Below, in pieces: positions 1 to 8,994 of a DNA stretch of 64,000 bases; within the stretch, counting starts at the first letter, position 1; each line of letters starts with the position of its first letter. A model generated the notes under the pieces. It saw only the letters and a list, made by a program, of their open reading frames with translations. It ran no database searches and was not told the DNA's origin. Origin of the DNA: Sulfurimicrobium lacus. GTDB lineage: Bacteria > Pseudomonadota > Gammaproteobacteria > Burkholderiales > Sulfuricellaceae. The stretch covers positions 3,195,501 to 3,259,500 of the forward strand of contig NZ_AP022853.1 in NCBI RefSeq assembly GCF_011764585.1, written 5' to 3'. A program made the translations under genes and the position numbers.

Positions 1-1090
1 CGGCCCCGCCACCCTCAACCTGCGCCTGCCCGGGCAATACTACGACGCCGAAACCGGGCTGCACGACAACTGGCACCGCACCTACGACCCCAACACCGGC
101 CGCTACCTCCAGCCCGACCCGCTGGGCTATCCGGATGGGCCGGATGCTTATCTCTATGCGCAGGGGGATCCGGTTAACAGGGCTGATTCGAGCGGGATGT
201 ATGCAGAAGACGTGCACTACTACATGACCTACTTTCTGGCGTTGACGGCAGGGCTGAGTGCCAACGACGCCTGGATCATCGCCACTGCCGACCAGACTGT
301 CGACAACGTCAACCCCTATACCGATGCGTATCCTTCTGTCGCAGCCGGCGGCAATCTCGATGCGCGCGAGAAGTATCATTTCACGCAGACCAGTACTGCG
401 TTCAATCCCAATAACCGTCAAGTGGTGAAGCTCAACGGCTACGCCATAAACACCTCAAGCCCCTGCCTGAAGGCACAATTCTATGGCGAGTACCTCCATG
501 CCTACCAGGACACTTACGGGCATCGGGATCAAGACAACGTTCCCTATGGAACGGGCGGTCACGCCCATGTCGGCACCAATCCCGATATGACCTATAACCA
601 CATCAGCATCTTCGGCTATTGGGGAGGCAATGAGGCTCGCACCCTGCTGATGGAACGAGCCGCTTTTGCCCAGATTCAACGTGACTGGGGAGTGACGGCC
701 AAGGATGGCCGCGGGAACACCATTACATTTACCTGGCTTGAAGTGTTCCTCAAGGAGTGGAATAAAGTTCGCGATAACAACATGAAGAGAATAATGCTCA
801 ATGAGCAACTTGCCGACCTTGGTCTGCCAAAGATTCCGCAGTACATAGCAGAAGCTGGCCTCGGTTGCCGCCTGAAATATCTCCGTAATGCGCACCTGAT
901 CAACGCCGCCGGAAAAGCCACCAGCGACCCGCAGCCGAATACCCCGGCGCCATCCTCGACACCAAGACGGAAGGAGCAGCAGCATGCACTCATTGACATT
1001 CAACCCACGGCTATTCCTGCTGGCCTTGCTACTGCCTGCATTCATCCAAGGCTGCTCTGCCGCACCGCCAGAAGGATGCATTCCTATTGA
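1..1090 (+). CDS. RHS/YD-repeat protein, 3' part, with polymorphic C-terminal toxin domain
   Basis: The frame is open from base 2, so the gene starts left of the window. Residues encoded by about 2-195 are the conserved end of an RHS core (YDAETGLHDNW, then YDPNTGRYLQPDPLGY, then DPVNRADSSG). After this core RHS proteins switch to a variable toxin tip. The tip here begins at about base 197 (DVHYYMTYFLALTAGLS) and contains EYLHAYQDTYGHRD; it resembles the DUF6765 family, whose activity I do not know. The His/Asp spacing would suit a helical metal-binding fold, which is inference. The last 107 bases overlap the next gene, which has its own ribosome binding site, so the final ~35 residues may be run-on. 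Confidence 0.8.
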   Translation, partial: GPATLNLRLPGQYYDAETGLHDNWHRTYDPNTGRYLQPDPLGYPDGPDAYLYAQGDPVNRADSSGMYAEDVHYYMTYFLALTAGLSANDAWIIATADQTVDNVNPYTDAYPSVAAGGNLDAREKYHFTQTSTAFNPNNRQVVKLNGYAINTSSPCLKAQFYGEYLHAYQDTYGHRDQDNVPYGTGGHAHVGTNPDMTYNHISIFGYWGGNEARTLLMERAAFAQIQRDWGVTAKDGRGNTITFTWLEVFLKEWNKVRDNNMKRIMLNEQLADLGLPKIPQYIAEAGLGCRLKYLRNAHLINAAGKATSDPQPNTPAPSSTPRRKEQQHALIDIQPTAIPAGLATACIHPRLLCRTARRMHSY

Positions 1091-1535
1091 TGCTAGATTG
1101 GCGAGTGGCCAGTCAAAAATAAGTATAGGAAAACCTGGCCATTATTGTCTGACCGAAGACCTACATGCTCGCATCGAGTTTGCCGATCATCCGGCTGAAA
1201 GTATGCTGATTCTAATCTGGGCCAGCGACGTTGTTCTCGACCTGCAGGGCCACACTCTGGGTCGCGGACGGCTGCTCAAGAATCCAGGGGGTAACGGCAT
1301 TGAGATCGTGGATAAATACACGAATATCCGCATCCTGAACGGCACCCTTCAGGATTTCCACACGGGGGTTTTTCATGATTCTGCAAAGTACCCCGCCGTT
1401 GAAGAAGTGCCCACTTACGATGCCCAGCTCAACACCTATCGCTTTCCAAAAAGTGGGGTCGTCCTGGAGAACATCACTTTCAAGAACAATAAGGAGAACT
1501 TCCGGATAAGAATCCCGCGGGAACAGAAACCCTAG
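984..1535 (+). CDS. Probable lipoprotein, candidate immunity protein of the RHS toxin
   Basis: 183 aa. The ATG is preceded by AAGGAG at good spacing. The N-terminus is a signal peptide with a hydrophobic stretch ending FIQGC, a plausible lipobox, so the product should be exported and lipidated. The rest contains short hydrophobic strands (VVLDLQGHTLG, NIRILNGTLQDF, GVVLENITFKNN), the spacing seen in right-handed beta-helix proteins. It overlaps the toxin tip's reading frame, the usual place for the cognate immunity gene. Immunity function is inferred from position; no immunity family is recognised. Confidence 0.6.
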   Translation: MHSLTFNPRLFLLALLLPAFIQGCSAAPPEGCIPIDARLASGQSKISIGKPGHYCLTEDLHARIEFADHPAESMLILIWASDVVLDLQGHTLGRGRLLKNPGGNGIEIVDKYTNIRILNGTLQDFHTGVFHDSAKYPAVEEVPTYDAQLNTYRFPKSGVVLENITFKNNKENFRIRIPREQKP

Positions 1536-1604
1536 CACGTGACCGAAATTATTGCCGCTCGTGATGTTTAAAAACAACTCCAGAAGAAATTAGGGGCAAG
1601 TCAC

Positions 1605-1805
1605 ATGAACTCATTGACATTCAATCCACGGCTATTGCTTCTGGTCATGCTGCTAACCATGGTCATCCAAGGCTGGCGCACGAATACCCACATCATGAAC
1701 GGCATCTTGCAGGATTTTGATACGGCGATCTATCGCGCTTCCAGTAGTCCAAGTATGAAAGATGGGGTACCGTTGAGAACAACATCGGCGCAGCCCATGG
1801 TCTGA
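1605..1805 (+). pseudogene. Internally deleted, frameshifted copy of the RHS immunity gene
   Basis: The first ~24 codons nearly duplicate those of the gene at 984 (MNSLTFNPRLLLL versus MHSLTFNPRLFLL, then VIQGW versus FIQGC). It then jumps to the equivalent of NIRILNGTLQDFHTGVF, read here as HIMNGILQDFDTAIY. About 250 bases of the middle are missing, the lipobox Cys is Trp, and the frame is lost near base 1765. It looks like a decayed duplicate left by exchange of toxin/immunity tips at the end of an RHS locus. Confidence 0.7.
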
Positions 1806-1870
1806 CCGATGGCAAGTATCTGGAAGCCATCAGTTCGGTCTGCACCGGAGATGCCGCTCATTTATCGGCA

Positions 1871-4117
1871 TTGGATGGCGAGGTAAGACTCGCCTGTAGC
1901 CGAGTACGCTTTGCGCCACGGTATGCCCAGTATCTGGCCCTGATGCTGTTTTCTCACTGGGTACATGCCCAGCTCGATGATGCAGCGGCCTTCCTCGTTC
2001 GCTTGAATGCCCACCTTGAGGAACACAAGCCCAAGGGTGAAGCGGTAACGGAATTCGTCGAGGCCGACCTGCAATTGGCTGCTTTCTGGATGGCGACGGC
2101 GGCAGGAAAGACCCATGTGCTGCATGCCTGCCTGGCCTTGCTGGAAAAGCGCCGCTCCTGGGATCGGCTGATCCTCATTACGCCTTCCGAATCGCTGACC
2201 CGTCAGCACGCCGACAAATTGCGCGAACTGTCAGCCTGGGAGGTATTCGCTTACCCGATGGATGGCGATGCTTCATCGATGGGACGTTTGCCGCCCGATG
2301 CTGTCATCGTGTTGGACATCAATAAGCTGGCGACCGAAAAGAAAGGTGATGGCGTAACGGTGCCGACCTCGGTATTTGCTGACGGACGCAATCTGGTGTT
2401 CGTCGACGAGGGACACAAGGGGCAAAAATCCGAGGCCAGCGTGTGGAAGGCCCTGCAAGCTGACTTGGCTGGCATTGATGCGCCAATGCCAGCACATCGG
2501 GGGATGTTGATTGAGTTTTCCGCCACCTTTGGTCAGGTGGCCGAAGGCGAGCATGCCTTCGATCGTTACGCCAAGGCAGTGATTTTCGACTACGCGTATG
2601 ACCGTTTCCACCAGGATCGGTACGGCAAGGACTTCTGGCATGTGCGGGTGCAAGCCAAGGAGGATGCCAGCGTCACTGCTCAGCGCCAGACCATGACCGC
2701 AGCGCTGCTGGCGTACTGGCACCAGGTGGCGTGCTTCCGTTCGGCCGAGGGGAAACAGGCAGCGAGTAGTCTCGGTTTGCAAGTGGCCTCGCCACTGTGG
2801 GTACTGCTCGGCCTCTCGGTGATTGGCAGCCTGAAAAACGAAAACGACAAGCAACAGACGTCGGACGTGGTCGATGTGCTGACCTATCTCTCGACCATGC
2901 TGTCACTGCCGGCCAAGCTGACTGAGAGCATGAGCCAGTTGCTTGCTGCGACGACCGTGGGTACCGACATGCTGCCTGCCGAGGTGCGGCAAGCCACAGT
3001 CGGTTGGAATGCCAGCGCACTGGCCGAGCGGGTACTCGCCGATTGTTTCGGCTGGCAACAAGGCGACAAACCCGTATTGCGCATCATCAAATCAGCCACC
3101 GGCGAACTGGGACTGGGTCTGCTGCGCGGCGATACCTCGCACTATTACGGCGTGGTTAACGTCGGTGATGCCGCTGGCCTCAAGAAGGCACTGGAATCGG
3201 CCAAGCTGACGGTAGAAGATGACGCGATGTCGAGTTCGTTGTTTGCTGCACTCGATGCGCCCGGTAGCGGTCTCAATGTGCTGATTGGCTCTCGGCGGTT
3301 TGCCGAGGGTTGGGACAATTTCCGTGCCTCCAGCCTAACGCTGCTGCGTCTTGGCCAGGGCGAGGGATCGCTCATCATTCAAATGTTTGGTCGCGTGGTG
3401 CGCTTTGCCGGCGTGGGTGGAAATGGCAAGCGACTGGATAAGCCACCGGCAGAACTTGCGCCCTTGCAGACAGCCTACGTGTTCGGCCTCAAATCAGGCT
3501 ACCTCGATACGTTCTTGCAAAGCCTCATCGACAATGGCGTGCCGGATTCAAAACGAATCGAGTGTGATGTTCGCAAGCACACGCCGCCTGTTCTGAAATC
3601 CGTTCGCGCCATCGCCCCACCGGCTGCTGATTTCCATGTGTCCGCGATGGGTGCAGGGTGGCTCACGGGCATCAACCGAATCAAGATATCGCTGACGGCT
3701 TCGATTGCTACTTCAAAGCTCAAGGACGGCAATGTGTCGGCATTGCAGGGATTCGTCGGCCAGGACATCACTACTGAATTTAAGCAGTGGGCCGCGTTGC
3801 TGGATCGCGACGGGGTGTATCGCGAAATGGTGGAATGGAAGCGTACCCAACGCTGGTGGAATTTTGCCTTCGACCGCCAGGCAATCGACAGTGCATTGGC
3901 CAGCGAGAAGTACGAGATTCTTGGTATGCCGGGCATGTTGAATGTGCGCGAATCCACTGATCTTGTGCGCCTCAATCGTTTAGCAGCCACGGTGGTTCGA
4001 CGCCTGTTTGAAGGCGCGTATCGAAAACAAGAAAACCGAAAGAGTCGCTACGCCCTGATCGCGGCGCAAGAGAGCGGCATTCCTGACCAGTATTACAAGG
4101 ACTTCCTGAATGCCTAG
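1871..4117 (+). CDS. DEAD/DEAH helicase related to Type III restriction Res subunit, apparently 5'-truncated
   Basis: 748 aa from a TTG; the frame is open back to a TAG at 1745 but has no ATG or ribosome binding site. Superfamily 2 motifs are visible: Walker A MATAAGKT near residue 76, DEGH near 179, FSATFG near 217, and motif VI QMFGRVVR near 504. The DEGH form and motif VI resemble the ATP-dependent translocase of Type III Res enzymes. No nuclease domain follows; the nuclease is the next gene, overlapping by 8 bases. Upstream in-frame codons (YLEAISSVCTGDAAHLSAL) look like part of the same protein, so the true N-terminus was probably lost at a junction with the RHS debris. Whether it is still expressed is uncertain. 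Confidence 0.8.
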   Translation: MDGEVRLACSRVRFAPRYAQYLALMLFSHWVHAQLDDAAAFLVRLNAHLEEHKPKGEAVTEFVEADLQLAAFWMATAAGKTHVLHACLALLEKRRSWDRLILITPSESLTRQHADKLRELSAWEVFAYPMDGDASSMGRLPPDAVIVLDINKLATEKKGDGVTVPTSVFADGRNLVFVDEGHKGQKSEASVWKALQADLAGIDAPMPAHRGMLIEFSATFGQVAEGEHAFDRYAKAVIFDYAYDRFHQDRYGKDFWHVRVQAKEDASVTAQRQTMTAALLAYWHQVACFRSAEGKQAASSLGLQVASPLWVLLGLSVIGSLKNENDKQQTSDVVDVLTYLSTMLSLPAKLTESMSQLLAATTVGTDMLPAEVRQATVGWNASALAERVLADCFGWQQGDKPVLRIIKSATGELGLGLLRGDTSHYYGVVNVGDAAGLKKALESAKLTVEDDAMSSSLFAALDAPGSGLNVLIGSRRFAEGWDNFRASSLTLLRLGQGEGSLIIQMFGRVVRFAGVGGNGKRLDKPPAELAPLQTAYVFGLKSGYLDTFLQSLIDNGVPDSKRIECDVRKHTPPVLKSVRAIAPPAADFHVSAMGAGWLTGINRIKISLTASIATSKLKDGNVSALQGFVGQDITTEFKQWAALLDRDGVYREMVEWKRTQRWWNFAFDRQAIDSALASEKYEILGMPGMLNVRESTDLVRLNRLAATVVRRLFEGAYRKQENRKSRYALIAAQESGIPDQYYKDFLNA

Positions 4118-5216
4118 CAAAAAGCCAGCGCAGCCCGTGCAGAGCGGGCTGTTTGGAGCCTCGCTCTCTTGTCCGGATATCGACAATCTTCCGTTGATCG
4201 TTGAGCCCCAGGGTTCCATCGAAGTCCTTGCGCCGGGCAGCGTGTATCAACCCTTGCTGCTCTCGCCTCGTCAGGATGACATTGATGTCGGGCCAGGTAA
4301 GCTGGACGAGCATGAAGAAGCCTTTGTTCGCGACCTGATTCGTCGTTTGTATCCAGCAGGCAATCACCCCAAGAGCGACAAGACGCCGCTTAAATGGGGC
4401 AACAAGGAAATCTGGCTCAAGCGCAATATCGAAAAGCGCGACGAGTCCTTCCGGTTGCGGGTAGACGACTCAGACTGGTTTTACCCCGACTTCATCGTCT
4501 GGATCGTGGACTACGAGACGCGCACGCAAATATTCGGCTTCGTCGACCCCAAGGGACTAACCGTGGGTGCGGGCGGCGGCTGGTCGGACTACAAGATCGT
4601 TTCCACGTTGTTCATGCCCCATGTGGTTGAGCGGCAGTTGGCGGCCAGCGGCCAAAAAGTGGAGTTTGAGGGCGCGGAATGGACGTTCAGAGTACGCGGC
4701 GTGTTGGTATCGACCTCGTCATTCACGAACCTGACCGCACAGGCGAAATTCAATTTGAACGACGACGAAGGAAAGCTCGTTGCACCGACCGAGGCTGATT
4801 TCAAACGAGGCCGCATTGTGTTCCAGAAAACGGACACCTCGTATATCGATGATGTCCTGCAGTTGCTCACAGAGGATTCGGCCGTTGACCATCTTTTGAG
4901 TCTATCGGCGCTTCTGTTCGACAACAGCGCCTACTTCACGCCATCGGGCGAATTGGAACATGACCTGGCGCTACGGCACGACGAGAATACACAAACGGAG
5001 TCTGAATTCGTTGCCGCGCTGATGCGGGATTACCTCAAGCTGGATTCCAAAGGTGTGCATGGCAGCTGGGCCAGCAAGAATCGCCGGCGACAGTTGATGG
5101 ACTATGCGGCGGAGGGAAAGTGGGGTTTCGGCGGAGAGAAGGTGTCGGATATCCGCGATCACCCGGCACCGTGTGAGGAACTTTGGAGCCGGAAACAAAA
5201 AACAGAAAAGGGGTGA
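4110..5216 (+). CDS. PD-(D/E)XK nuclease partner of the helicase
   Basis: 368 aa; the ATG sits inside the helicase stop region (ATGCCTAG), implying translational coupling. FYPDFIVW (D about 127) and FVDPKG (D146, K148) form a PD...D-x-K catalytic site like that at the C-terminus of Type III Res subunits, and a conserved aromatic DWFYPD context fits that family. Together with the preceding gene it would make a split Res-like helicase-nuclease. No methyltransferase is in the operon, so modification-dependent or self-limited cutting is more likely than classical restriction-modification; that is inference. Confidence 0.7.
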   Translation: MPSKKPAQPVQSGLFGASLSCPDIDNLPLIVEPQGSIEVLAPGSVYQPLLLSPRQDDIDVGPGKLDEHEEAFVRDLIRRLYPAGNHPKSDKTPLKWGNKEIWLKRNIEKRDESFRLRVDDSDWFYPDFIVWIVDYETRTQIFGFVDPKGLTVGAGGGWSDYKIVSTLFMPHVVERQLAASGQKVEFEGAEWTFRVRGVLVSTSSFTNLTAQAKFNLNDDEGKLVAPTEADFKRGRIVFQKTDTSYIDDVLQLLTEDSAVDHLLSLSALLFDNSAYFTPSGELEHDLALRHDENTQTESEFVAALMRDYLKLDSKGVHGSWASKNRRRQLMDYAAEGKWGFGGEKVSDIRDHPAPCEELWSRKQKTEKG

Positions 5217-5220
5217 GGTT

Positions 5221-7404
5221 GTGGGGGCAGAAAATCCGTCATATTGGTTTGTAGGCGCAAGCTACGGGGGGACTGACGATCAGACACCCCGCTTTCTCAA
5301 AGAGGGCATTTGGGAGAATGGCTACGAGGACAAGTACCTCGATATCGTCCGCGCCATGCAGCCCGGCGAACGCATCGCTATCAAGGCGACGTACACACAA
5401 AAGCACGATCTGCCCTTCGACAGTCGTGGCCTGACAGTTTCGGTGATGTCTATCAAAGCCATCGGCACAATCACCGAGAATCTTGGGGATGGCCGCCACG
5501 TGAAAGTAGACTGGACCCCCCTTGAGCCACCCAAGCTCTGGTATTTCTACACCTACCAGCCGACGATCTGGCGGGTTCAGCGTAACAAGTGGACTGCCGA
5601 GGCATTGATCGACTTTACTTTCGAGGCTGCCGCACAAGACATCAATCGTTTCCGCAACGCCCCTTACTGGGCCGAACGCTTTGGCGACGCAGCCCCGGAC
5701 AAACGCCGGTTCGGCTGGACCAAGTTCTACGAGGCCATTGCCAACAAGTTGCTCGACTTCCGCAACAACCGCGCTGCCTTGGTGGCTGGCATCCGAGACA
5801 TTGCCGGTCGCGTTGATGGTCTTGGGCATTTGGCCGACGACAAGTACGTGGACGGCACAACAGGGTTCGTCAGGGACATTTGCCCATTCACGACGATTGG
5901 CCTATTCAACCGGGGCATCACCAACGACAACCGTAAGATCATTGCCGCCGAGCTGGCGAAATTTCTGGGCGTCACCGTTCCCGTTCCCGAGTCGTTTGAG
6001 GGCATTCCGGTACTGAACAATTTGAAGTCCTGGTATTTCGGCTTTGAAAATGTCCGCCCCGCTGATCATATCGATGCCCTGTGGAATGTCTTCGCTGCAG
6101 GCATTCGCCTCGCCGACTCCGAGGATGCCAAGGTTCGCGATGATTTCGCCACTGCATTCGACAATGCCAATGGCCGTCGCGGGGTGGCCTGGAATCTCAC
6201 CTTTGGCCTCTATTGGGTGAGGCCGTGGGCATTCCTGAGTCTGGATAGTGGTTCGCAAAGTTACATCACAAAAGCGCTGGGCATTCCTATCGGCTTGCAC
6301 GGTCCTAAGAAACGCTGCAATGCAGCTGATTACCTGACAGTGATGGACACCTTGGAATCAAAATTCCAAGATGAGGAGTTTCCGGTTCACTCATTTCCCG
6401 AATTGTCCTTGGCAGCATGGAATCACAAGGAGCCCGGAGCAAGCCCATCGGAGCCAGAAGAGGAAGGCACGGAGGCAGGAGAGTCAGCCGCAAGCGTTGA
6501 GATTGCCGAACTGTCCGCCGAACCCTATTCCATCGACGACATTTTGGCTGACGGCTGCTTCATGGATCGCGCCGAACTGGAGCGGCTGATTGATCGCCTG
6601 CGCGCCAAGAAAAACTTGATTCTGCAAGGCCCGCCCGGCACAGGGAAAACCTGGCTGGCGAAACGTTTGGCCTTTGCCCTGATTGGTCAGCGTGATCACC
6701 GCAAGCTGCGGGCAGTCCAGTTCCACCCGAATCTCTCTTATGAAGATTTTGTGCGTGGCTGGCGCCCATCGGGAGATGGCAAGTTATCGCTGGTCGATGG
6801 CGCGTTTATGGAGGCAGTGGAGGCCGCACGCGGAACCTCTCATCCCTACGTTGTCGTGATCGAGGAAATCAACCGAGGCAACCCGGCACAGATTCTTGGG
6901 GAAATGCTAACGCTGCTGGAGGCAGACAAGCGATCGCCGCATGAAGCCTTGGAACTCTGTTATCGGCGCAAACCGGACGAGCGAATCTACATTCCTGACA
7001 ACTTGTACGTGATCGGCACAATGAACATCGCCGATCGCTCGTTGGCATTGGTTGATCTCGCATTGCGTCGCCGTTTTGCTTTTGTGGATCTTGAGCCCAG
7101 ACTGGGGCAGCCGTGGCGACATTGGTTGATCAATAACTGCGGCATCGCAGCCGATATCGTTGGCGAAATCGAGCTCCGAATTGCCAAGTTGAACGAGGAT
7201 ATTGCAGCGGATTCGACGCTTGGCCGCCAGTTTCGTATTGGCCACAGCTATGTGACCCCACCGGTTGGCGCAATCAACGGCGATGCCAGGGAGTGGTTCC
7301 GCCAAGTGGTAGCCACAGAGATTGGCCCCTTGCTCGATGAATACTGGTTTGATGCACTGGACAAGTCGCGGGCCGCACAACAGCGTCTGATTGAGGGGCT
7401 GTAA
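5221..7404 (+). CDS. mcrB: McrB-type AAA+ GTPase with N-terminal EVE-like domain
   Basis: 727 aa from GTG 5221, four bases after the nuclease stop and behind AAAGGGG; upstream in-frame codons overlap the previous gene and look non-coding. Residues ~5-135 (SYWFVGASYGG, MQPGERIAIKATY, LWYFYTYQPTIW) resemble EVE/YTH-type domains, which read modified bases. The C-terminal motor has Walker A GPPGTGKT near residue 470, Walker B VVVIEEINRG near 547, and the McrB signature MNIADRS near 601. McrB hexamers hydrolyse GTP and drive cleavage by McrC at modified DNA. The middle ~300 residues match nothing I recognise. Confidence 0.9.
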   Translation: MGAENPSYWFVGASYGGTDDQTPRFLKEGIWENGYEDKYLDIVRAMQPGERIAIKATYTQKHDLPFDSRGLTVSVMSIKAIGTITENLGDGRHVKVDWTPLEPPKLWYFYTYQPTIWRVQRNKWTAEALIDFTFEAAAQDINRFRNAPYWAERFGDAAPDKRRFGWTKFYEAIANKLLDFRNNRAALVAGIRDIAGRVDGLGHLADDKYVDGTTGFVRDICPFTTIGLFNRGITNDNRKIIAAELAKFLGVTVPVPESFEGIPVLNNLKSWYFGFENVRPADHIDALWNVFAAGIRLADSEDAKVRDDFATAFDNANGRRGVAWNLTFGLYWVRPWAFLSLDSGSQSYITKALGIPIGLHGPKKRCNAADYLTVMDTLESKFQDEEFPVHSFPELSLAAWNHKEPGASPSEPEEEGTEAGESAASVEIAELSAEPYSIDDILADGCFMDRAELERLIDRLRAKKNLILQGPPGTGKTWLAKRLAFALIGQRDHRKLRAVQFHPNLSYEDFVRGWRPSGDGKLSLVDGAFMEAVEAARGTSHPYVVVIEEINRGNPAQILGEMLTLLEADKRSPHEALELCYRRKPDERIYIPDNLYVIGTMNIADRSLALVDLALRRRFAFVDLEPRLGQPWRHWLINNCGIAADIVGEIELRIAKLNEDIAADSTLGRQFRIGHSYVTPPVGAINGDAREWFRQVVATEIGPLLDEYWFDALDKSRAAQQRLIEGL

Positions 7405-8525
7405 TGGTTTCGGTTGCAGCCGAGGATGAGGTAGTGCTGGATAGTCCTGGGCACGTTGGCCGCATCCCTGTTCGCAACCTGTGGCTGTTGATGCTTTATG
7501 CCTCCGACCTCTTTCGCCAAATTGGCCGGAAGAAGGTTTCCGTTGAGGACAATCCGGACGACATCCCTGACCTGGTGGCAGAGATATTGGCTCATGCCGT
7601 CGAGGAACGGCTTTACCGTAATCTCAGTTCTGGTTTTAGGCAGCGAGAGGATGTGTTGAGTCGGGTACGTGGGCGAATCGATTTGCTGACGACAGAGCGG
7701 CACCAGCTTCTTGCCCGTGGAAAAGTGGCTTGTCGGTTTGAGGAGCTGACGATCGACACTCCGCGAAACCGCTATGTTCTCGCTGCACTTGAAGTCATTG
7801 CCGGCGTAGTGCGCCAGCCGGCAATTTCACATCGCTGCCGAAAGCTGGCAAGTGCGCTGAAGCGACTCGGTGTATCAGGCATTCGCCCGACTCGTGCGGA
7901 AGTCAGCACCGATCGGTTCGGCCGCCACGATGCAAACGATCGATTTATGGTTGCGGCGGCCAAGTTGGCATTGGATATCGCTCTCCCCACCGAGGATGAC
8001 GGCAGCGAGTTTCTTGCCTCACCAGACCGCGACGAGATGTGGGCACGTCGCCTGTATGAAAAAGCGGTGGCTGGCTTTTACGATGTTGTGCTGTCACCCG
8101 GCGGATGGAAGATTTATGCCGGAAAGCCCCTGAGCTGGCAGATCGCTCAAAAAACTGTGGGTATCGATGCGATCTTGCCGTCCATGCGCACGGATGTAGT
8201 GCTCGATCATGTTGGCGATGGCCGTCGCATCGTCATCGACACTAAATTCACCTCAATAGTGACTAAGGGCTGGTTCCGGGAAGCTTCGTTGCGTAGCGGT
8301 TACGTCTATCAAATCTATGCTTACCTGATGTCGCAGACGGGAGGCGCTGACCCCATGAATCAAGAGGCGGCCGGTTTACTGTTGCATCCATCGATTGGAG
8401 AGTTGGTTGATGAAACCGTGGTTATCCAGGGGCATCCAATCCGCTTTGCAACGGTCGATCTATCTGCCCCCGCAAGCGCCATACGTCAGCGGTTGCTCGA
8501 AATGGTTGCTTTTCCGTTGCATTAG
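7404..8525 (+). CDS. mcrC: McrC nuclease subunit of McrBC-type restriction
   Basis: 373 aa; its ATG shares the A of the mcrB stop (TAATG). The N-terminal part (NLWLLMLYASDLF, VRGRID) is typical of McrC, which contacts the McrB ring. The C-terminal PD-(D/E)XK site is seen as RTDVVL (D about 263) followed by IVIDTKF (D279, K281). It should cut DNA when activated by McrB. It is the last gene of the four-gene operon, and its stop lies one base from the convergent stop of the prophage endolysin, so the prophage begins immediately after it. Confidence 0.92.
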   Translation: MVSVAAEDEVVLDSPGHVGRIPVRNLWLLMLYASDLFRQIGRKKVSVEDNPDDIPDLVAEILAHAVEERLYRNLSSGFRQREDVLSRVRGRIDLLTTERHQLLARGKVACRFEELTIDTPRNRYVLAALEVIAGVVRQPAISHRCRKLASALKRLGVSGIRPTRAEVSTDRFGRHDANDRFMVAAAKLALDIALPTEDDGSEFLASPDRDEMWARRLYEKAVAGFYDVVLSPGGWKIYAGKPLSWQIAQKTVGIDAILPSMRTDVVLDHVGDGRRIVIDTKFTSIVTKGWFREASLRSGYVYQIYAYLMSQTGGADPMNQEAAGLLLHPSIGELVDETVVIQGHPIRFATVDLSAPASAIRQRLLEMVAFPLH

Positions 8526-8526
8526 C

Positions 8527-8994
8527 TTACGGCTGAGACAAAAGCAACTCAGCTTCTCGAGTACGCCTCGCAATGAGACCCGGAAGCACCCGGCCCCCGC
8601 CGTAGATCCATCTACGCAATTCAACCCCGGCCTGCTGCCAGTCGCGCTGATTGACTCTTCTACGCAATGTCGACGTCTGCAAACGACCGGCACCAAGGTT
8701 GAACGTAAAATCCACGATGGCAGCGAGTCGCCCCTCGGGCTCGGTGGCCAGTACCGGACAGTAGCGCAGTGTGGCGGCAACGGCTGACTGGAGATCGCGA
8801 GCCAGATAAACCTCGGCTTCGGCCTCGGTAATTGGCGAATGCTTCGGATCGCACAGGTGGCCGTAACCAATCGTCCAGAATCCGGCAGGACACACGTAGG
8901 GGATGGCGGTGATTTCTGCGTTGCGCTTCACCTTGCGTTCGAATCCTTCGAAGCGCTTGGCCAGTTCGATGGCCATTTTCGGAATGTCGATCAC
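8527..8994 (-). CDS. Phage endolysin, GH24 (T4-type) lysozyme
   Basis: 155 aa from GTG 8994, whose GTGA overlaps the holin stop; this coupled start is preferred to upstream codons that lie inside the holin gene. The catalytic region shows RFEGFERKVKR with the catalytic Glu, then CPAGFWTIGYGH. In T4 lysozyme the residue before this motif is Asp; the Cys here is a variant known in many phage lysozymes. It hydrolyses peptidoglycan once the holin opens the membrane. No signal-anchor is visible, so it is probably holin-dependent. No spanin gene is recognisable next to it. Confidence 0.9.
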   Translation of the reverse strand: MIDIPKMAIELAKRFEGFERKVKRNAEITAIPYVCPAGFWTIGYGHLCDPKHSPITEAEAEVYLARDLQSAVAATLRYCPVLATEPEGRLAAIVDFTFNLGAGRLQTSTLRRRVNQRDWQQAGVELRRWIYGGGRVLPGLIARRTREAELLLSQP

